NCBI RefSeq assembly: GCF_012273015.1
Contig: NZ_CP050954.1
Coordinates: 1,364,001-1,428,000, forward strand
DNA length: 64,000 bases
Origin: Hymenobacter sp. BT18
Lineage (GTDB): Bacteria; Bacteroidota; Bacteroidia; Cytophagales; Hymenobacteraceae
Direction: 5' to 3'
Shown in pieces: positions 1 through 8,829 of this stretch. Within the stretch, counting starts at the first letter, position 1, and every line of letters starts with the position of its first letter. Both the position numbers and the translations under genes were made by a program. The notes beneath the pieces are model-generated. The model was not told the DNA's origin. It made no database searches and was given only the letters and a program-made list of their open reading frames with translations.

Positions 1-937
1 CAGCACCGCCGCCTACTACGGCGTTGTAGAGGGCCAGGGCTGCGCCGCCCAGCTCGGATGGCTTCAGCGGCACGCGTACGTCGGCATTGGAGCCGGTCAG
101 TGAAAGCGCGGTTTCGAACTGGAAGTGACGCGACATGGTGCGCTTCTCGCTCGATACTTTGCGGTTCTTGATGTACTGCGCGGCAAACTCAACCGGCGAA
201 ATCCAGGTACCCAGGAAATCAGCCGCGAGGCTCACGATAACATCGGCTTTGCTGAAGTCGTAAGCCGGCAGTACGCCGTTGTTGGCGCGCAGCAGGCTGG
301 AGGCCGAGTTCACGTCGTACATCACGTGCTCCGTGCCGGGGTAGCGCGAAGTAAACTCCGCAATTACTTTCTTGGTGCTGGGGCTGATAATGGTCGGCGA
401 CACAATGGCAATCCGGCCGGCACCTGCCAGCTTGGAGCGGATTTCCTGATCGACGCGGTCCTTGTCAGCCTTCTGGCCTTTAATGGAGAAGTGCTGGAGA
501 CGGGCGCCATCGTAGAGGCTCAGCACGGCCGCCTGGGCCCGGGCCGAAAGACCACCGCGCGTGATGGGCGACTCCGGGTTGCCTTCCAGCTTGATCGGAC
601 GACCTTCGCGGGTTTTCACCAGCACGCTGTTGTAGTCCTGCCCCGTGAAGTAGGTAGAGGCGTAGAAGTTGGCAATACCTGGGTCAACCTCTTCCGGCTT
701 GTTCAGGTAAGGAATGGCCTTTTTTACGGGCGTTTCGCAACTGGCGAGGGTGGCGGCGGCAATGCCGAAGCCCATCAGCTTGAGGAAGTCGCGGCGCGGG
801 GCAACCGTGGCGTCGGAAGAGCCATAGGTTTCCTTCATCGGCAGGAAGTCCGCAAACTCCGTGAGTGCATTCTTCACGAACTCCGGTGAGTTCTCCAGTT
901 CCTCAACTCCCTTCCAGTACTTAGGCGACTCTTGCAT
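1..937 (-). CDS. actB: Alternative complex III iron-sulfur/molybdopterin-like subunit ActB (partial, 3' end outside window)
   Basis: Only the first 312 codons are present; the gene runs off the left edge. The protein starts MQESPKYWKGVEELE and carries a twin-arginine-like signal (RRDFLKLMG, residues 48-56) followed by a hydrophobic stretch ending in SCE at residue 67, then a molybdopterin-oxidoreductase-like region. This layout is that of ActB, the large Fe-S subunit of the quinol-oxidising alternative complex III, in which the molybdopterin domain does not carry a working cofactor. The Fe-S ferredoxin-like part would lie beyond the window. It follows the ActE-ActA cytochrome gene on the same strand, as in known act operons, with a hairpin in the 147-base gap. 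Annotation as a generic TAT-leader hydrogenase subunit would describe the same protein. Confidence 0.9.
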   Translation of the reverse strand, partial: MQESPKYWKGVEELENSPEFVKNALTEFADFLPMKETYGSSDATVAPRRDFLKLMGFGIAAATLASCETPVKKAIPYLNKPEEVDPGIANFYASTYFTGQDYNSVLVKTREGRPIKLEGNPESPITRGGLSARAQAAVLSLYDGARLQHFSIKGQKADKDRVDQEIRSKLAGAGRIAIVSPTIISPSTKKVIAEFTSRYPGTEHVMYDVNSASSLLRANNGVLPAYDFSKADVIVSLAADFLGTWISPVEFAAQYIKNRKVSSEKRTMSRHFQFETALSLTGSNADVRVPLKPSELGGAALALYNAVVGGGA

Positions 938-1042
938 TTGTTTAGGGGACTTAGGGGCTTGAAGACGAAGGGCTGGCGTAGCAGTGCCCGGTTTCGTCCC
1001 CAAGTTCAAGGCTTGTATTAGAGACTTGCTTAGTGGGTTATA

Positions 1043-1080
1043 ACCGGAAGCTCACGTTGAATGGTGAGCTTCCGGCTGGT
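1043..1080 (-). terminator. Hairpin between the act cytochrome gene and actB
   Basis: An inverted repeat (GGAAGCTCAC / GTGAGCTTCC with a short loop, extended by AACC/GGTT) lies a few bases after the cytochrome stop codon. No T-tract follows on the minus strand, so it may be a partial terminator or an mRNA-stabilising structure inside the operon rather than a full stop signal. Confidence 0.5.
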
Positions 1081-1084
1081 TAAC

Positions 1085-2422
1085 CTAGTAGTGGCACTTC
1101 GAGCATTCCGTGCCACCATTCGACGACACCGTGAAGGGCACTGCGCCGTTCGCCTTGTCGTGGAGTTGCACCAGCTTGTCGTAGTAACCGTTGCCTTTCG
1201 TGTTCAGAGGCGTTTCGCGGTGGCAGTTGATGCACCAGCCCATGGTCAGGGCCGAGTACTGGTATACTACCTCCATGTTCTGGATGGGGCCGTGGCAGGT
1301 CTGGCACTCCAGGCCGCCCACTTGCGTGTGCTGGGAGTGGTTGAAGTAGGCCAGGTCGGGCAGGTTGTGAATACGCACCCACTGAATGGGCTGGTTCTTC
1401 TGGATAGCCCGGTAGATTTTCTTGATTTCCGGCGACTCCGTTTTGATCTGCGAGTGGCAGTTCATACAGATGTTAGCTGAAGGGATGTTGGCCGACTTGC
1501 TCTTGTATACCGAGGTGTGGCAGTAGGCGCAGTTGATCTGGTGCTCACCGGCGTGCAGCTTGTGCGAGAAGGCAATGGGCTGGGTAGGCTGGTAGCCCTG
1601 CTGCAGACCCACGGCCATTACGCCCTGCACCGACTCGTACAACACGGCCAGCACGAAGATGCCCACGGCCAAACCGCGTACTACTTTCGACTTATACAGC
1701 TGCGTCCAGTCCGTGCGCTGCTCCAGCATTTCCACGTCGCGGCCATCGAGGTCCTTGCGGCCCCGCAGCACGTCCTTCATGATGTTGGCAATGATAACGA
1801 GCGTTACCACCAGTACAATCAGCACTACTACTAATACGATGAGCAGGATGTCGACATACTTGGCGGCGCCGGCTTCCGTGCCGGGGGCTGCCGTCTCGCC
1901 ACCTTCGCCAGGCTTGGCGGCTCCAACCGGTGTTCCGGCTGCTACAGCGGGTTTAGCGCTTTCGGCGTCGAGGTAAGAAACAATCGAGGTGATTTCAGCA
2001 TCCGAGAGCTGGAAGCTGGGCATCTGCTGCTTCTGGTACTCGTTGAAGATCTTCACCGCGTATTCGTCGCCGCTGGCAACTACTTTGCTGGAGTTCTTGA
2101 TCCATGGAATCAGCCAGGCCAGGGAACGGCGCTTGGAAATGTCCCGTAGAGCCGGGCCCACCACTTTCTCGTTCACGGCGTGGCACTGGGCGCAGTTGCC
2201 TTTGAAAAGGGCGTCGCCGGCAGCAATGGCGGCAGCGTCGCCGGTGGTGGCCCCAGCGGCAGCAGCGGGGGCAGCGGCGGCCGTAGCGCCGGGCGCTACT
2301 CCTTCCTTGCTCACGTCCGGGGCAGCGCCCACGTCCTGTGCCGAGGCACGGTCAAGGGCGGCAAACGACAGAAAGAGAGCCAGTAAGAAGTGCGGAAGGG
2401 TACGAAGTCGGATGCTAGTCAT
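1085..2422 (-). CDS. actA: Hexaheme c-type cytochrome, fused ActE-ActA of alternative complex III
   Basis: The protein has 445 residues, with a signal peptide at 1-28 ending in RASA. A mono-heme cytochrome c domain follows (CAQCH at 77-81, likely axial Met in QQMPSF), then a transmembrane helix near 189-213, a second hydrophobic segment near 246-270, and a pentaheme domain with CxxCH at 298, 319, 373, 397 and 440. ActA of alternative complex III is pentaheme and ActE is monoheme, so this looks like both in one chain. The start at 2422 is chosen because a good -7 box covers 2470-2477, which makes the upstream ATG at 2470 untenable. The gene leads into actB and should pass electrons from quinol to a periplasmic carrier or oxidase. 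Confidence 0.88.
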   Translation of the reverse strand: MTSIRLRTLPHFLLALFLSFAALDRASAQDVGAAPDVSKEGVAPGATAAAAPAAAAGATTGDAAAIAAGDALFKGNCAQCHAVNEKVVGPALRDISKRRSLAWLIPWIKNSSKVVASGDEYAVKIFNEYQKQQMPSFQLSDAEITSIVSYLDAESAKPAVAAGTPVGAAKPGEGGETAAPGTEAGAAKYVDILLIVLVVVLIVLVVTLVIIANIMKDVLRGRKDLDGRDVEMLEQRTDWTQLYKSKVVRGLAVGIFVLAVLYESVQGVMAVGLQQGYQPTQPIAFSHKLHAGEHQINCAYCHTSVYKSKSANIPSANICMNCHSQIKTESPEIKKIYRAIQKNQPIQWVRIHNLPDLAYFNHSQHTQVGGLECQTCHGPIQNMEVVYQYSALTMGWCINCHRETPLNTKGNGYYDKLVQLHDKANGAVPFTVSSNGGTECSKCHY

Positions 2423-2469
2423 AGCACAATTTGACGGGAAAAAAGAAACGCGGGGGTGCTTCAAGGCCA

Positions 2470-2500
2470 CAAATGTAGGTCGGGAAACCCAGAGAACAAA
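2470..2500 (-). promoter_or_regulatory. Bacteroidota-type promoter of the act operon
   Basis: On the minus strand a TTTG (2497-2500) is followed after 19 bases by TACATTTG (2470-2477). This fits the -33 TTTG and -7 TAnnTTTG elements known from Bacteroides and relatives. It places the transcript start some 40 bases before the ATG at 2422. Confidence 0.7.
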
Positions 2501-2753
2501 CCCGCCCAGGCTAATTTTCGCCTTCGCGGACTTGTGTAGAATGCTTCTAAAAAGGCCGGTTCCAACTCCTTAATATATGTTCTGCACTCCACCGCTTCCG
2601 TGCGCTGGCTCCCCCAGCCTATGCGCTCAGCTGCGCCTCCAGAAAACAACACCGTTGAGCTACCGTTGTTTGCCAGCTGATTCACACTGGCTTAGTCGGC
2701 CGAAGCTGGAAAAGAAATGTTGTGTTACCGGGTTCTTTCCAACTGAAAAAGCG

Positions 2754-2761
2754 TATCTTTG
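2754..2761 (+). promoter_or_regulatory. -7 box upstream of rpsF
   Basis: TATCTTTG fits TAnnTTTG and lies 42 bases before the rpsF start. A clear -33 element is not visible. Confidence 0.5.
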
Positions 2762-2803
2762 CCGCCTCATTCAGTTTTTTAATCACATTTTCACCCCGTC
2801 GTA

Positions 2804-3181
2804 ATGGAAGTAAGAAATTACGAGACGGTCTTCATTTTGACTCCCGTGCTGAACGAGAGCCAGGTGCAAGAGACGGTCGAGAAGTTCACCCAGGTGCTTA
2901 AGGAAAATAGCGCCGACATCATTCACCAGGAAAACTGGGGCCTCAAGAAACTGGCCTACCCGATTCAGAAGAAATCGACCGGTTATTACTTTCTCGTGGA
3001 GTTCACTGGCTCCGGCAACATCGTTGACAAGCTGGAAACGGCTTTCCGTCGCGACGAGCGGGTTATCCGCTTTCTCACGACGGTGCTCGACAAGCACGCC
3101 GTGGCTTACAGCCAGCGCCGTCGCAACGGCGAAATGAACCAGCAGAAGGCTAAACAACAATCGGAAGCCGTAGCCCAATAA
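2804..3181 (+). CDS. rpsF: 30S ribosomal protein S6
   Basis: This is a 125-residue protein beginning [14 protein letters not shown], with the S6 core ([17 protein letters not shown] and the [11 protein letters not shown] strand). S6 binds S18 on the platform of the small subunit. It is the first gene of rpsF-rpsR-rplI, the usual order, and ends 4 bases before rpsR. No ssb or priB gene lies between, as is common in this phylum. The polar C-terminal tail rich in Gln and Arg is a normal lineage extension. Confidence 0.98.
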   Translation: MEVRNYETVFILTPVLNESQVQETVEKFTQVLKENSADIIHQENWGLKKLAYPIQKKSTGYYFLVEFTGSGNIVDKLETAFRRDERVIRFLTTVLDKHAVAYSQRRRNGEMNQQKAKQQSEAVAQ

Positions 3182-3185
3182 GTAT

Positions 3186-3437
3186 ATGAGCCTCGCCAAC
3201 GAAAGAATCCACAAGCAAGAGCAGCGCGTGAAGTACTGCCGCTTCAAGAAAGCCGGTATTAAGTACGTGGACTACAAAGACCCGAACTTCCTGCTCAAGT
3301 TCGTCAACGAGCAGGGCCGCATTCTGCCCCGCCGCATCACCGGTACCAGCCTGAAGTTTCAGCGCAAAGTAGCTCAGGCCGTGGCCAAAGCCCGTCACCT
3401 GGCTTTGATGCCCTACGTAACCGACTCGCTGAAATAG
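3186..3437 (+). CDS. rpsR: 30S ribosomal protein S18
   Basis: This 83-residue basic protein contains the family signatures [33 protein letters not shown] and ALMPY. It pairs with S6 in the small-subunit platform. It starts 4 bases after the rpsF stop and should be translated from the same message. The following gap to rplI carries a repeat-like structure. Confidence 0.98.
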   Translation: MSLANERIHKQEQRVKYCRFKKAGIKYVDYKDPNFLLKFVNEQGRILPRRITGTSLKFQRKVAQAVAKARHLALMPYVTDSLK

Positions 3438-3442
3438 TAAAA

Positions 3443-3536
3443 TTAGTATTGAGTAGTTGGTATTGAGTAGTGAGACCAATGCGAAGTTTCTTCGCTCCGT
3501 TCTTACTCAGCACTTACTCCTCACTACTGAATACTA
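3443..3536. repeat. Palindromic repeat-like element between rpsR and rplI
   Basis: Two tandem copies of GTATTGAGTAGT (about 3446-3471) face an inverted copy, CTCACTACTGAATACTAA (about 3520-3537). A small perfect hairpin, GCGAAG-TTT-CTTCGC (3481-3495), sits between the arms. The whole fills the gap between two ribosomal protein genes and resembles a dispersed REP or miniature element rather than a simple terminator. Confidence 0.5.
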
Positions 3537-3545
3537 AATAAAGAC

Positions 3546-3989
3546 ATGGAAGTAATCCTGAAAGACGACGTAAAGGGTCTGGGCTACAAGAATGACCTGG
3601 TGACGGTGAAAGCCGGCTTCGGCCGCAACTACCTGTTGCCCCAGGGTCTGGCTGTGCTGGCTGACAAGACCAACAAGAAAATCGTAGCCGAAAACGTACG
3701 CCAGGCCGCTCACAAAGCGGAGAAGGTAAAGGCAGATGCCCAAGCCGTGGCCGACAAAATCGGGGACGTAGTAACTGACCTGCCCGCCAAGGTGGGAGAA
3801 AGCGGCCGCATCTTCGGCCGGGTAACCACCCTGCAACTTGCCGACGCCCTGAAAGCGAAAGGCATCGAGGTAGACCGCAAGCGTCTGTCGTTCGACCAGG
3901 AGCCTACGGCTGTTGGCGAATACACCGCTACGCTGGACCTGCACCGCGAGGTGAAGCACAAAGTACGCTTCAACGTAGTATCGGAATAG
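3546..3989 (+). CDS. rplI: 50S ribosomal protein L9
   Basis: The protein has 147 residues. The N-terminal domain has the L9 signature MEVILKDDVKGLGYKNDLVTVKAGFGRNYLLPQGLA, a connecting helix follows, and the C-terminal domain includes GRIFGRVTTLQLADALKAKG. It binds 23S rRNA at the base of the L1 stalk. It is the last gene of the rpsF operon and is followed after 16 bases by a strong terminator. Confidence 0.98.
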   Translation: MEVILKDDVKGLGYKNDLVTVKAGFGRNYLLPQGLAVLADKTNKKIVAENVRQAAHKAEKVKADAQAVADKIGDVVTDLPAKVGESGRIFGRVTTLQLADALKAKGIEVDRKRLSFDQEPTAVGEYTATLDLHREVKHKVRFNVVSE

Positions 3990-4005
3990 GTACTGCTTCT
4001 GCTTA

Positions 4006-4041
4006 GAAAAAGCCCGTCTGTTAAATCAGACGGGCTTTTTT
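4006..4041 (+). terminator. Rho-independent terminator after rplI
   Basis: AAAAAGCCCGTCTG and CAGACGGGCTTTTTT form a perfect stem with a 6-base loop and a T-tract. It ends the rpsF-rpsR-rplI transcript. Confidence 0.9.
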
Positions 4042-4105
4042 CTTGTCCATTAGCGGGCTGTTTACGTACCCTTACCGGTTAGCGCGGCATTCAGTGGCTG
4101 CCTGT

Positions 4106-4113
4106 TACCTTTG
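4106..4113 (+). promoter_or_regulatory. -7 box upstream of the GSCFA gene
   Basis: TACCTTTG fits TAnnTTTG and lies about 135 bases before the start at 4248, in the gap after the rplI terminator. There is no clear -33 element. Confidence 0.4.
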
Positions 4114-4247
4114 CACTCTATCTACTGTAGTTTCTCCTGGCCTGGTAGCGTTTGCTCGGCTGGTTGTGGGTGCCGCCGCTTGGCAGGCGCCGCATAAGGA
4201 GCAAGCTGCCGGTGGCCCGCACCGCTTTTCGGGTTGATGTATCCCTG

Positions 4248-6632
4248 ATGTTCCGTACCGAACTCCCCCTTATACCCCATCCGCAGCAGCTGCCGCCTTC
4301 CGCGCGGGTGCTCACGATAGGCTCCTGCTTTGCCGACTCTATTGGCCGCCGCCTCACCGACTACAAAGTTGGGGCCCTGGTGAATCCGTTCGGCACCGTG
4401 TTCAACCCAATTACGGCCTGCCAACTCCTGCGTGCCGCCGCAGGCGAGGATATGGACTGGCAGCAGCACCTCGTGGAAGCCCGGGGCCGTTGGCAGAGCT
4501 ACGACCTGCACGCTTCCGTAGGTGCCGACAACCCGGTGGCGTTGCTTCAGCAGATCCAAGGAAAAATGCACGAGGCCGGGGCCTTCCTGGCTCAGGCCGA
4601 TGTGGTCGTCCTCACGCTGGGCACGGCCTTCGTCTACCGGCTAAAGGAAACGCAGGAGTTGGTGAGCAACTGCCACAAGATGCCCGCCGAGGGGTTCGAG
4701 AAGGAGCTGCTGACGCCCGATGAGATTATCAACGCCGTAGCCGAAACCCACGCCTACCTGCGTCGCATCAACCCCAAGCTGCGCTTTGTGCTGACAGTGA
4801 GCCCCGTGCGTCATCTTAAGGATACCTTGCCGCTGAATGCTGTGAGCAAGTCGGTGCTGCGCGTGGCCTGCCATTACCTGAGCGAACTGCTGCCCGATGT
4901 GTCGTATTTCCCGGCATATGAGCTTTTGGTGGACGACTTGCGCGACTACCGCTTCTACGCGGCGGATATGCTGCACCCCTCGTCGGTGGCCGAGGACTAT
5001 ATCTGGGAGAAGTTCACGCGCACCTACTTCGATCAGGCCTTCGGTCGCTTCAAAAAAGAATGGGAAAGCATCCGGCAGGCGTTGGCACACCGGCCTTTGT
5101 ATGCGGCTGCGCCCGAACACCGCCAGTTTCTGGAGCAAACCCTCGAACGGCTGGAGCGCATCAGCGCGCAGGCCAGCGTGCAGACTGAGCTGGCCGTTGT
5201 GCGGCAGCGCCTGGCCGAACTGCCCCTCCCCCCTGCTCCGATTCAATTAGACTTAGAGCCCGAAGACGACGAGGAGCGCATCGATATTGGGGAGGGAACC
5301 TCAACCAATGAAGCCAAGACGCCGGCCGCACCCGAATGGGTCCAAGCCAGCCGCCAGCCGCTTGCACCGGCGGAAATTTCCGAGCAGGAAGAGGAAGACG
5401 GGGAAGAAGAAGCTGAGCAAGTTGACACGCTAGCCGAAGCCGTAGATGCCGTGCTGGAATCGGAGCAGCCCTTGATGAAGAAAAAGCGTCGGAGCCGGGG
5501 TGGAGCCAAGCGCAACAAGAAAAAGCACGCCGCCCGCTTGGCCGCCGAAGCCCTTACGGCCGCGGCAAGCGTGGAGGCTGAGGCCCCGGCTGACCTAGCG
5601 CCAGTTGCCGTCGAGCCCGCCGCCGAGCTTACTCAGGCATTGCCGCCCGCGCCGCCCACCGTAATTATTGCGCAGGAAGACGCGCCCCTGCAAACCGCGC
5701 TGGAACGCCGCAAACGCAATTCCCGCCGTTCGAAAAACCGTAAGCCGGCCCTACCCGACACGCTCTCGGCAGCTGTAACAGGGTTGGAAGAAGCAGCTGC
5801 GGCACCCGTTCAACCCCAAACTGAGCCCACCTCTCCCCTGCTGACGTCGGCCCCGGTTGAGGAGCCGGCCGTGTTTGCGCCAAGCGCCGAAAACCAACCA
5901 ACTGCGGAGCCTGCGTCGCCAGAAGCTGAATCGGAGGAAGCCGGCAGTCGTCGGGAAGGCCGCACCGGCCGCTCGGCCAGCGAACGGCGAGCCGCCGCAG
6001 TACGCAAACCACACCGTCCTGCCGCGCGCTTCAAGCCCTTATATGCCGCGGACAATACGCCGATAGAAGCAGGTGAAACCACTGTACCAGCGGAAGCGTC
6101 GGCTCCTGCAACGGAACTTCCGCCGGTAGCGCCGCAGATGCCCAGCCTGCCGGCGCCTACCGTGGCCCCAGTAGCAGCTTCAGCTGAAGCGCGACCAGCC
6201 GTGTTACCTGCGGCGCCTTTAATTCCGGATACGGTCAATACAGGTTCCTCCGGCACGTTGAGCGAAACCGGCGTAGCCACGCGCAAACCCCGCCCTAGCC
6301 GGGCCAAGCAGCCGGTGTTGGCCGCAGAAGTCGTCCCCGAAGCTACTCCGGTAGCACCGCCCGACCCGGTCGTGGAGCCAGCAGCTGCGGCCGCACCATT
6401 GGTTCCTAAGCCCAAGCGCCCACGCCCGAAAAAGGCTACGCCGGCCCCTGAAGCAGCCGCTGCACCAGCCCCAGAAAGCAAGCCAGCCCCGAAACGGCGG
6501 GCGAAGGCTCCAGCGGCTCAGCTAGACCAAGCCCCTGCGCCCGAAGCGCCGGCCCCTGCCGATGTTCCTGCAACTCCGGCGCCCAAGCGCACTCGCCCGC
6601 CTCGCCGCAAGCCCGCCGGGCCGGAAGCGTAA
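4248..6632 (+). CDS. GSCFA-domain protein with a long basic Ala/Pro-rich tail
   Basis: From the ATG at 4248 the protein has 794 residues. The first ~330 are a complete GSCFA domain, a relative of SGNH hydrolases: [11 protein letters not shown] near the start and a DMLHPS block near the end keep the catalytic Ser and Asp/His positions. GSCFA proteins usually stop there. Here a further ~450 residues follow: an acidic stretch ([23 protein letters not shown]), then Ala/Pro/Glu-rich low complexity broken by at least five Lys/Arg clusters ([53 protein letters not shown]). The tail looks disordered and could bind nucleic acid or an acidic polymer. The substrate is unknown. The frame is open upstream to 4152, but that part does not resemble the family. 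Confidence 0.85.
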   Translation: MFRTELPLIPHPQQLPPSARVLTIGSCFADSIGRRLTDYKVGALVNPFGTVFNPITACQLLRAAAGEDMDWQQHLVEARGRWQSYDLHASVGADNPVALLQQIQGKMHEAGAFLAQADVVVLTLGTAFVYRLKETQELVSNCHKMPAEGFEKELLTPDEIINAVAETHAYLRRINPKLRFVLTVSPVRHLKDTLPLNAVSKSVLRVACHYLSELLPDVSYFPAYELLVDDLRDYRFYAADMLHPSSVAEDYIWEKFTRTYFDQAFGRFKKEWESIRQALAHRPLYAAAPEHRQFLEQTLERLERISAQASVQTELAVVRQRLAELPLPPAPIQLDLEPEDDEERIDIGEGTSTNEAKTPAAPEWVQASRQPLAPAEISEQEEEDGEEEAEQVDTLAEAVDAVLESEQPLMKKKRRSRGGAKRNKKKHAARLAAEALTAAASVEAEAPADLAPVAVEPAAELTQALPPAPPTVIIAQEDAPLQTALERRKRNSRRSKNRKPALPDTLSAAVTGLEEAAAAPVQPQTEPTSPLLTSAPVEEPAVFAPSAENQPTAEPASPEAESEEAGSRREGRTGRSASERRAAAVRKPHRPAARFKPLYAADNTPIEAGETTVPAEASAPATELPPVAPQMPSLPAPTVAPVAASAEARPAVLPAAPLIPDTVNTGSSGTLSETGVATRKPRPSRAKQPVLAAEVVPEATPVAPPDPVVEPAAAAAPLVPKPKRPRPKKATPAPEAAAAPAPESKPAPKRRAKAPAAQLDQAPAPEAPAPADVPATPAPKRTRPPRRKPAGPEA

Positions 6633-6648
6633 CCTGATAAAACACCCC

Positions 6649-6686
6649 AAGACAAAACCCGGCCCCCTGCGGCCGGGTTTTGTCTT
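6649..6686 (+). terminator. Terminator after the GSCFA gene
   Basis: A perfect 16-base stem (AAGACAAAACCCGGCC / GGCCGGGTTTTGTCTT) with a 6-base loop lies between the GSCFA stop and the DUF255 start. The T-rich right arm makes it a likely terminator. Confidence 0.75.
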
Positions 6687-6705
6687 TCCCATCTTGCCTT
6701 CGCCC

Positions 6706-8739
6706 ATGTCTTCGCCCGCATCCTCCCCTTCTAACCGCCTTCTGCAGGAAACCAGCCCCTACCTGCTCCAGCATGCCCACAACCCGGTAGACTGGTATCC
6801 GTGGGGCCCGGAGGCCCTGGCGCGGGCAGTAGAGGAGCAAAAGCCCATCCTGGTGAGTATAGGCTACGCGGCCTGCCACTGGTGCCACGTGATGGAGCGC
6901 GAGTCTTTCGAGAATCCGCGGATTGCCGCCTTGATGAACGAGTACTTCATCTGCGTTAAAGTCGACCGGGAAGAGCGCCCGGATGTAGATCAGGTATACA
7001 TGGAGGCCCTGCAGGCTATGGGCCTAGCCGGGGGTTGGCCGCTGAACGTGTTCCTGACTTCGGCCGCCAAGCCGTTCTACGGAGGCACCTACTTTTCTCC
7101 GGGCAACTGGACGCAGCTGCTGACCAGCATTGGGCAGGCGTATCAAAACGCCGACCGGGAGCAGCTGGATGCCTCGGCTGAACAGTTTGCCCGCGCCCTG
7201 CAGGTAAGCTTCCTGGAGAAACACCACGTTCCGGTGGCGGCGCAGGGCGTTACGGACGAAGACTTCAAATTGCTGGTGTATAACCTAGCCGAAAAGTTCG
7301 ACCGGGAGCAAGGCGGGCTGAACCGGGCGCCCAAGTTTCCGATGCCCAGCATCTGGCGCTTTCTTTTGCGCACCCAGCAGCTTAGTGGGAGCCACGCCGT
7401 GCGCGAGCAGGTGCTGCTTACCCTGCGCCACATGGCCTGGGGCGGCATCTACGATCAGGTAAGCGGGGGCTTTGCGCGCTATTCGGTGGACGAAGCCTGG
7501 CTGGCTCCACACTTCGAGAAAATGCTCTACGACAATGGACAGCTCGTCAGTCTCTACGCCGAAGCCTACCAGGCAACCGGCGAGGAGCTATTCCGGGAGG
7601 TTGTGTATGCAACTGTAGCCTTTATAGAAAGGGAGCTGATGAGCCCGGAAGGCGGTTTTTACTCGGCGCTGGATGCGGACAGCGAAGGGGAGGAAGGTCG
7701 TTACTACGTTTTCACGAAAGAAGAGCTGGTAGCGGCTCTGGGCGACGAAGAGCCCCTGGCCTCAGCGTACTACCAATGCACCGCTGCGGGCAACTGGGAA
7801 CACGGCCGCAACATCCTGCACCGCCACCTCTCGGATGCCGACTTTGCCCAAGCACACGAGCTGGCCCCCGGCGTGGTGGCCGAGTTGGTGCAGAGCTGGC
7901 AGCAGAAGCTGCGGGCATATCGGGAACGGCGGCCCCGCCCGGCCCTGGATGACAAAGTACTCACCGGCTGGAACGCCCTGATGCTGCAAGGGATGCTCGA
8001 TGCCTACCGGGCCTTTGCCGAGCCTACCTTCCTGGCGCTGGCACTTCGCAATGCCGAGTTCATCCAGGCCAACCTGCGGAACGGGCCTGCCCTGTGGCGA
8101 AGCTATAAAGAAGGCCGCGCCACCGTTCCTGGCTTTCTAGAAGACTATGCTCTGACGATTCAGGCATATATCAGCTTATACGAGGCCACGTTCGTGGAAG
8201 CCTGGCTGCACGAGGCTGAGGTCCTGACCACTTATGCCCTGGACAACTTCTTTGACCCCACCGAGGAGCAGTTCTTCTACACCGACGCCGCCAGTGAACC
8301 ACTGATTGCCCGCCGCAAAGAGCTGTTCGACAACGTAATGCCCAGCTCCAACGCGGTGATGGCGCACAACCTGCACCGGCTGGGGCTGCTGCTGGCTCAG
8401 CCACGCTACACCGAGCTGGCCGCCGCTATGCTGCGCCGGGTGCAGACGCTGGTCGTGCAGGAGCCCCAGCACCTTGCGCACTGGGCCTCCCTTTACGCTT
8501 CCTTTCTCCGGCCCACCGCCGAAATTGCTATTGTAGGCCCCGAGGCGCAGGCTTTCCGCCAAGAGCTTTGCCGACACTACTTACCCAACGTGGTGCTGGC
8601 AGGTAGTACCGAGCCCAGTTCTTTGCCCCTGCTGCAAAACCGCACCGCCATCAAGGAGCAGACAACAGTGTACGTGTGCTTCAACAGCACCTGCCAGCTG
8701 CCAGTACATAGTGTGGCGGAGGCCCTGAAGCAACTGTAG
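6706..8739 (+). CDS. DUF255 thioredoxin-fold protein (YyaL/SPATA20 family)
   Basis: This 677-residue protein starts [22 protein letters not shown], a typical DUF255 N terminus ([21 protein letters not shown]). The thioredoxin-like domain has the active-site motif CHWC at residues 57-60 and the family block [14 protein letters not shown]. An (alpha/alpha)6-barrel-like region follows, with HFEKMLYDN and GWNALM. The family is widespread but has no settled biochemical role; links to redox chemistry or sugar isomerase-like activity are guesses from the fold. The start is placed at 6706 because the upstream reading frame crosses the terminator. Confidence 0.9.
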   Translation: MSSPASSPSNRLLQETSPYLLQHAHNPVDWYPWGPEALARAVEEQKPILVSIGYAACHWCHVMERESFENPRIAALMNEYFICVKVDREERPDVDQVYMEALQAMGLAGGWPLNVFLTSAAKPFYGGTYFSPGNWTQLLTSIGQAYQNADREQLDASAEQFARALQVSFLEKHHVPVAAQGVTDEDFKLLVYNLAEKFDREQGGLNRAPKFPMPSIWRFLLRTQQLSGSHAVREQVLLTLRHMAWGGIYDQVSGGFARYSVDEAWLAPHFEKMLYDNGQLVSLYAEAYQATGEELFREVVYATVAFIERELMSPEGGFYSALDADSEGEEGRYYVFTKEELVAALGDEEPLASAYYQCTAAGNWEHGRNILHRHLSDADFAQAHELAPGVVAELVQSWQQKLRAYRERRPRPALDDKVLTGWNALMLQGMLDAYRAFAEPTFLALALRNAEFIQANLRNGPALWRSYKEGRATVPGFLEDYALTIQAYISLYEATFVEAWLHEAEVLTTYALDNFFDPTEEQFFYTDAASEPLIARRKELFDNVMPSSNAVMAHNLHRLGLLLAQPRYTELAAAMLRRVQTLVVQEPQHLAHWASLYASFLRPTAEIAIVGPEAQAFRQELCRHYLPNVVLAGSTEPSSLPLLQNRTAIKEQTTVYVCFNSTCQLPVHSVAEALKQL

Positions 8740-8829
8740 CCGGCCGGCGGCCAACGAATTCCGCTTGAGCCTCTACTTGGCGCGGCCTCGTGTGTTATCT
8801 TTACCTTTCGCTTCCAGCCAGATTTTCCT

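Larger units (their letters stand above)
2423..2803. other. Divergent promoter region between the act operon and rpsF
   Basis: This 381-base gap holds a convincing minus-strand promoter for the act operon (2470-2500) and a plus-strand -7 box for rpsF (2754-2761). Open frames here start inside promoter elements or lack recognisable protein character. I see no further gene. Confidence 0.6.

Noticed and set aside
2423..2470. Upstream ATG for the act cytochrome
   Set aside because: It lies within the -7 promoter box, and the downstream ATG gives a normal signal peptide.
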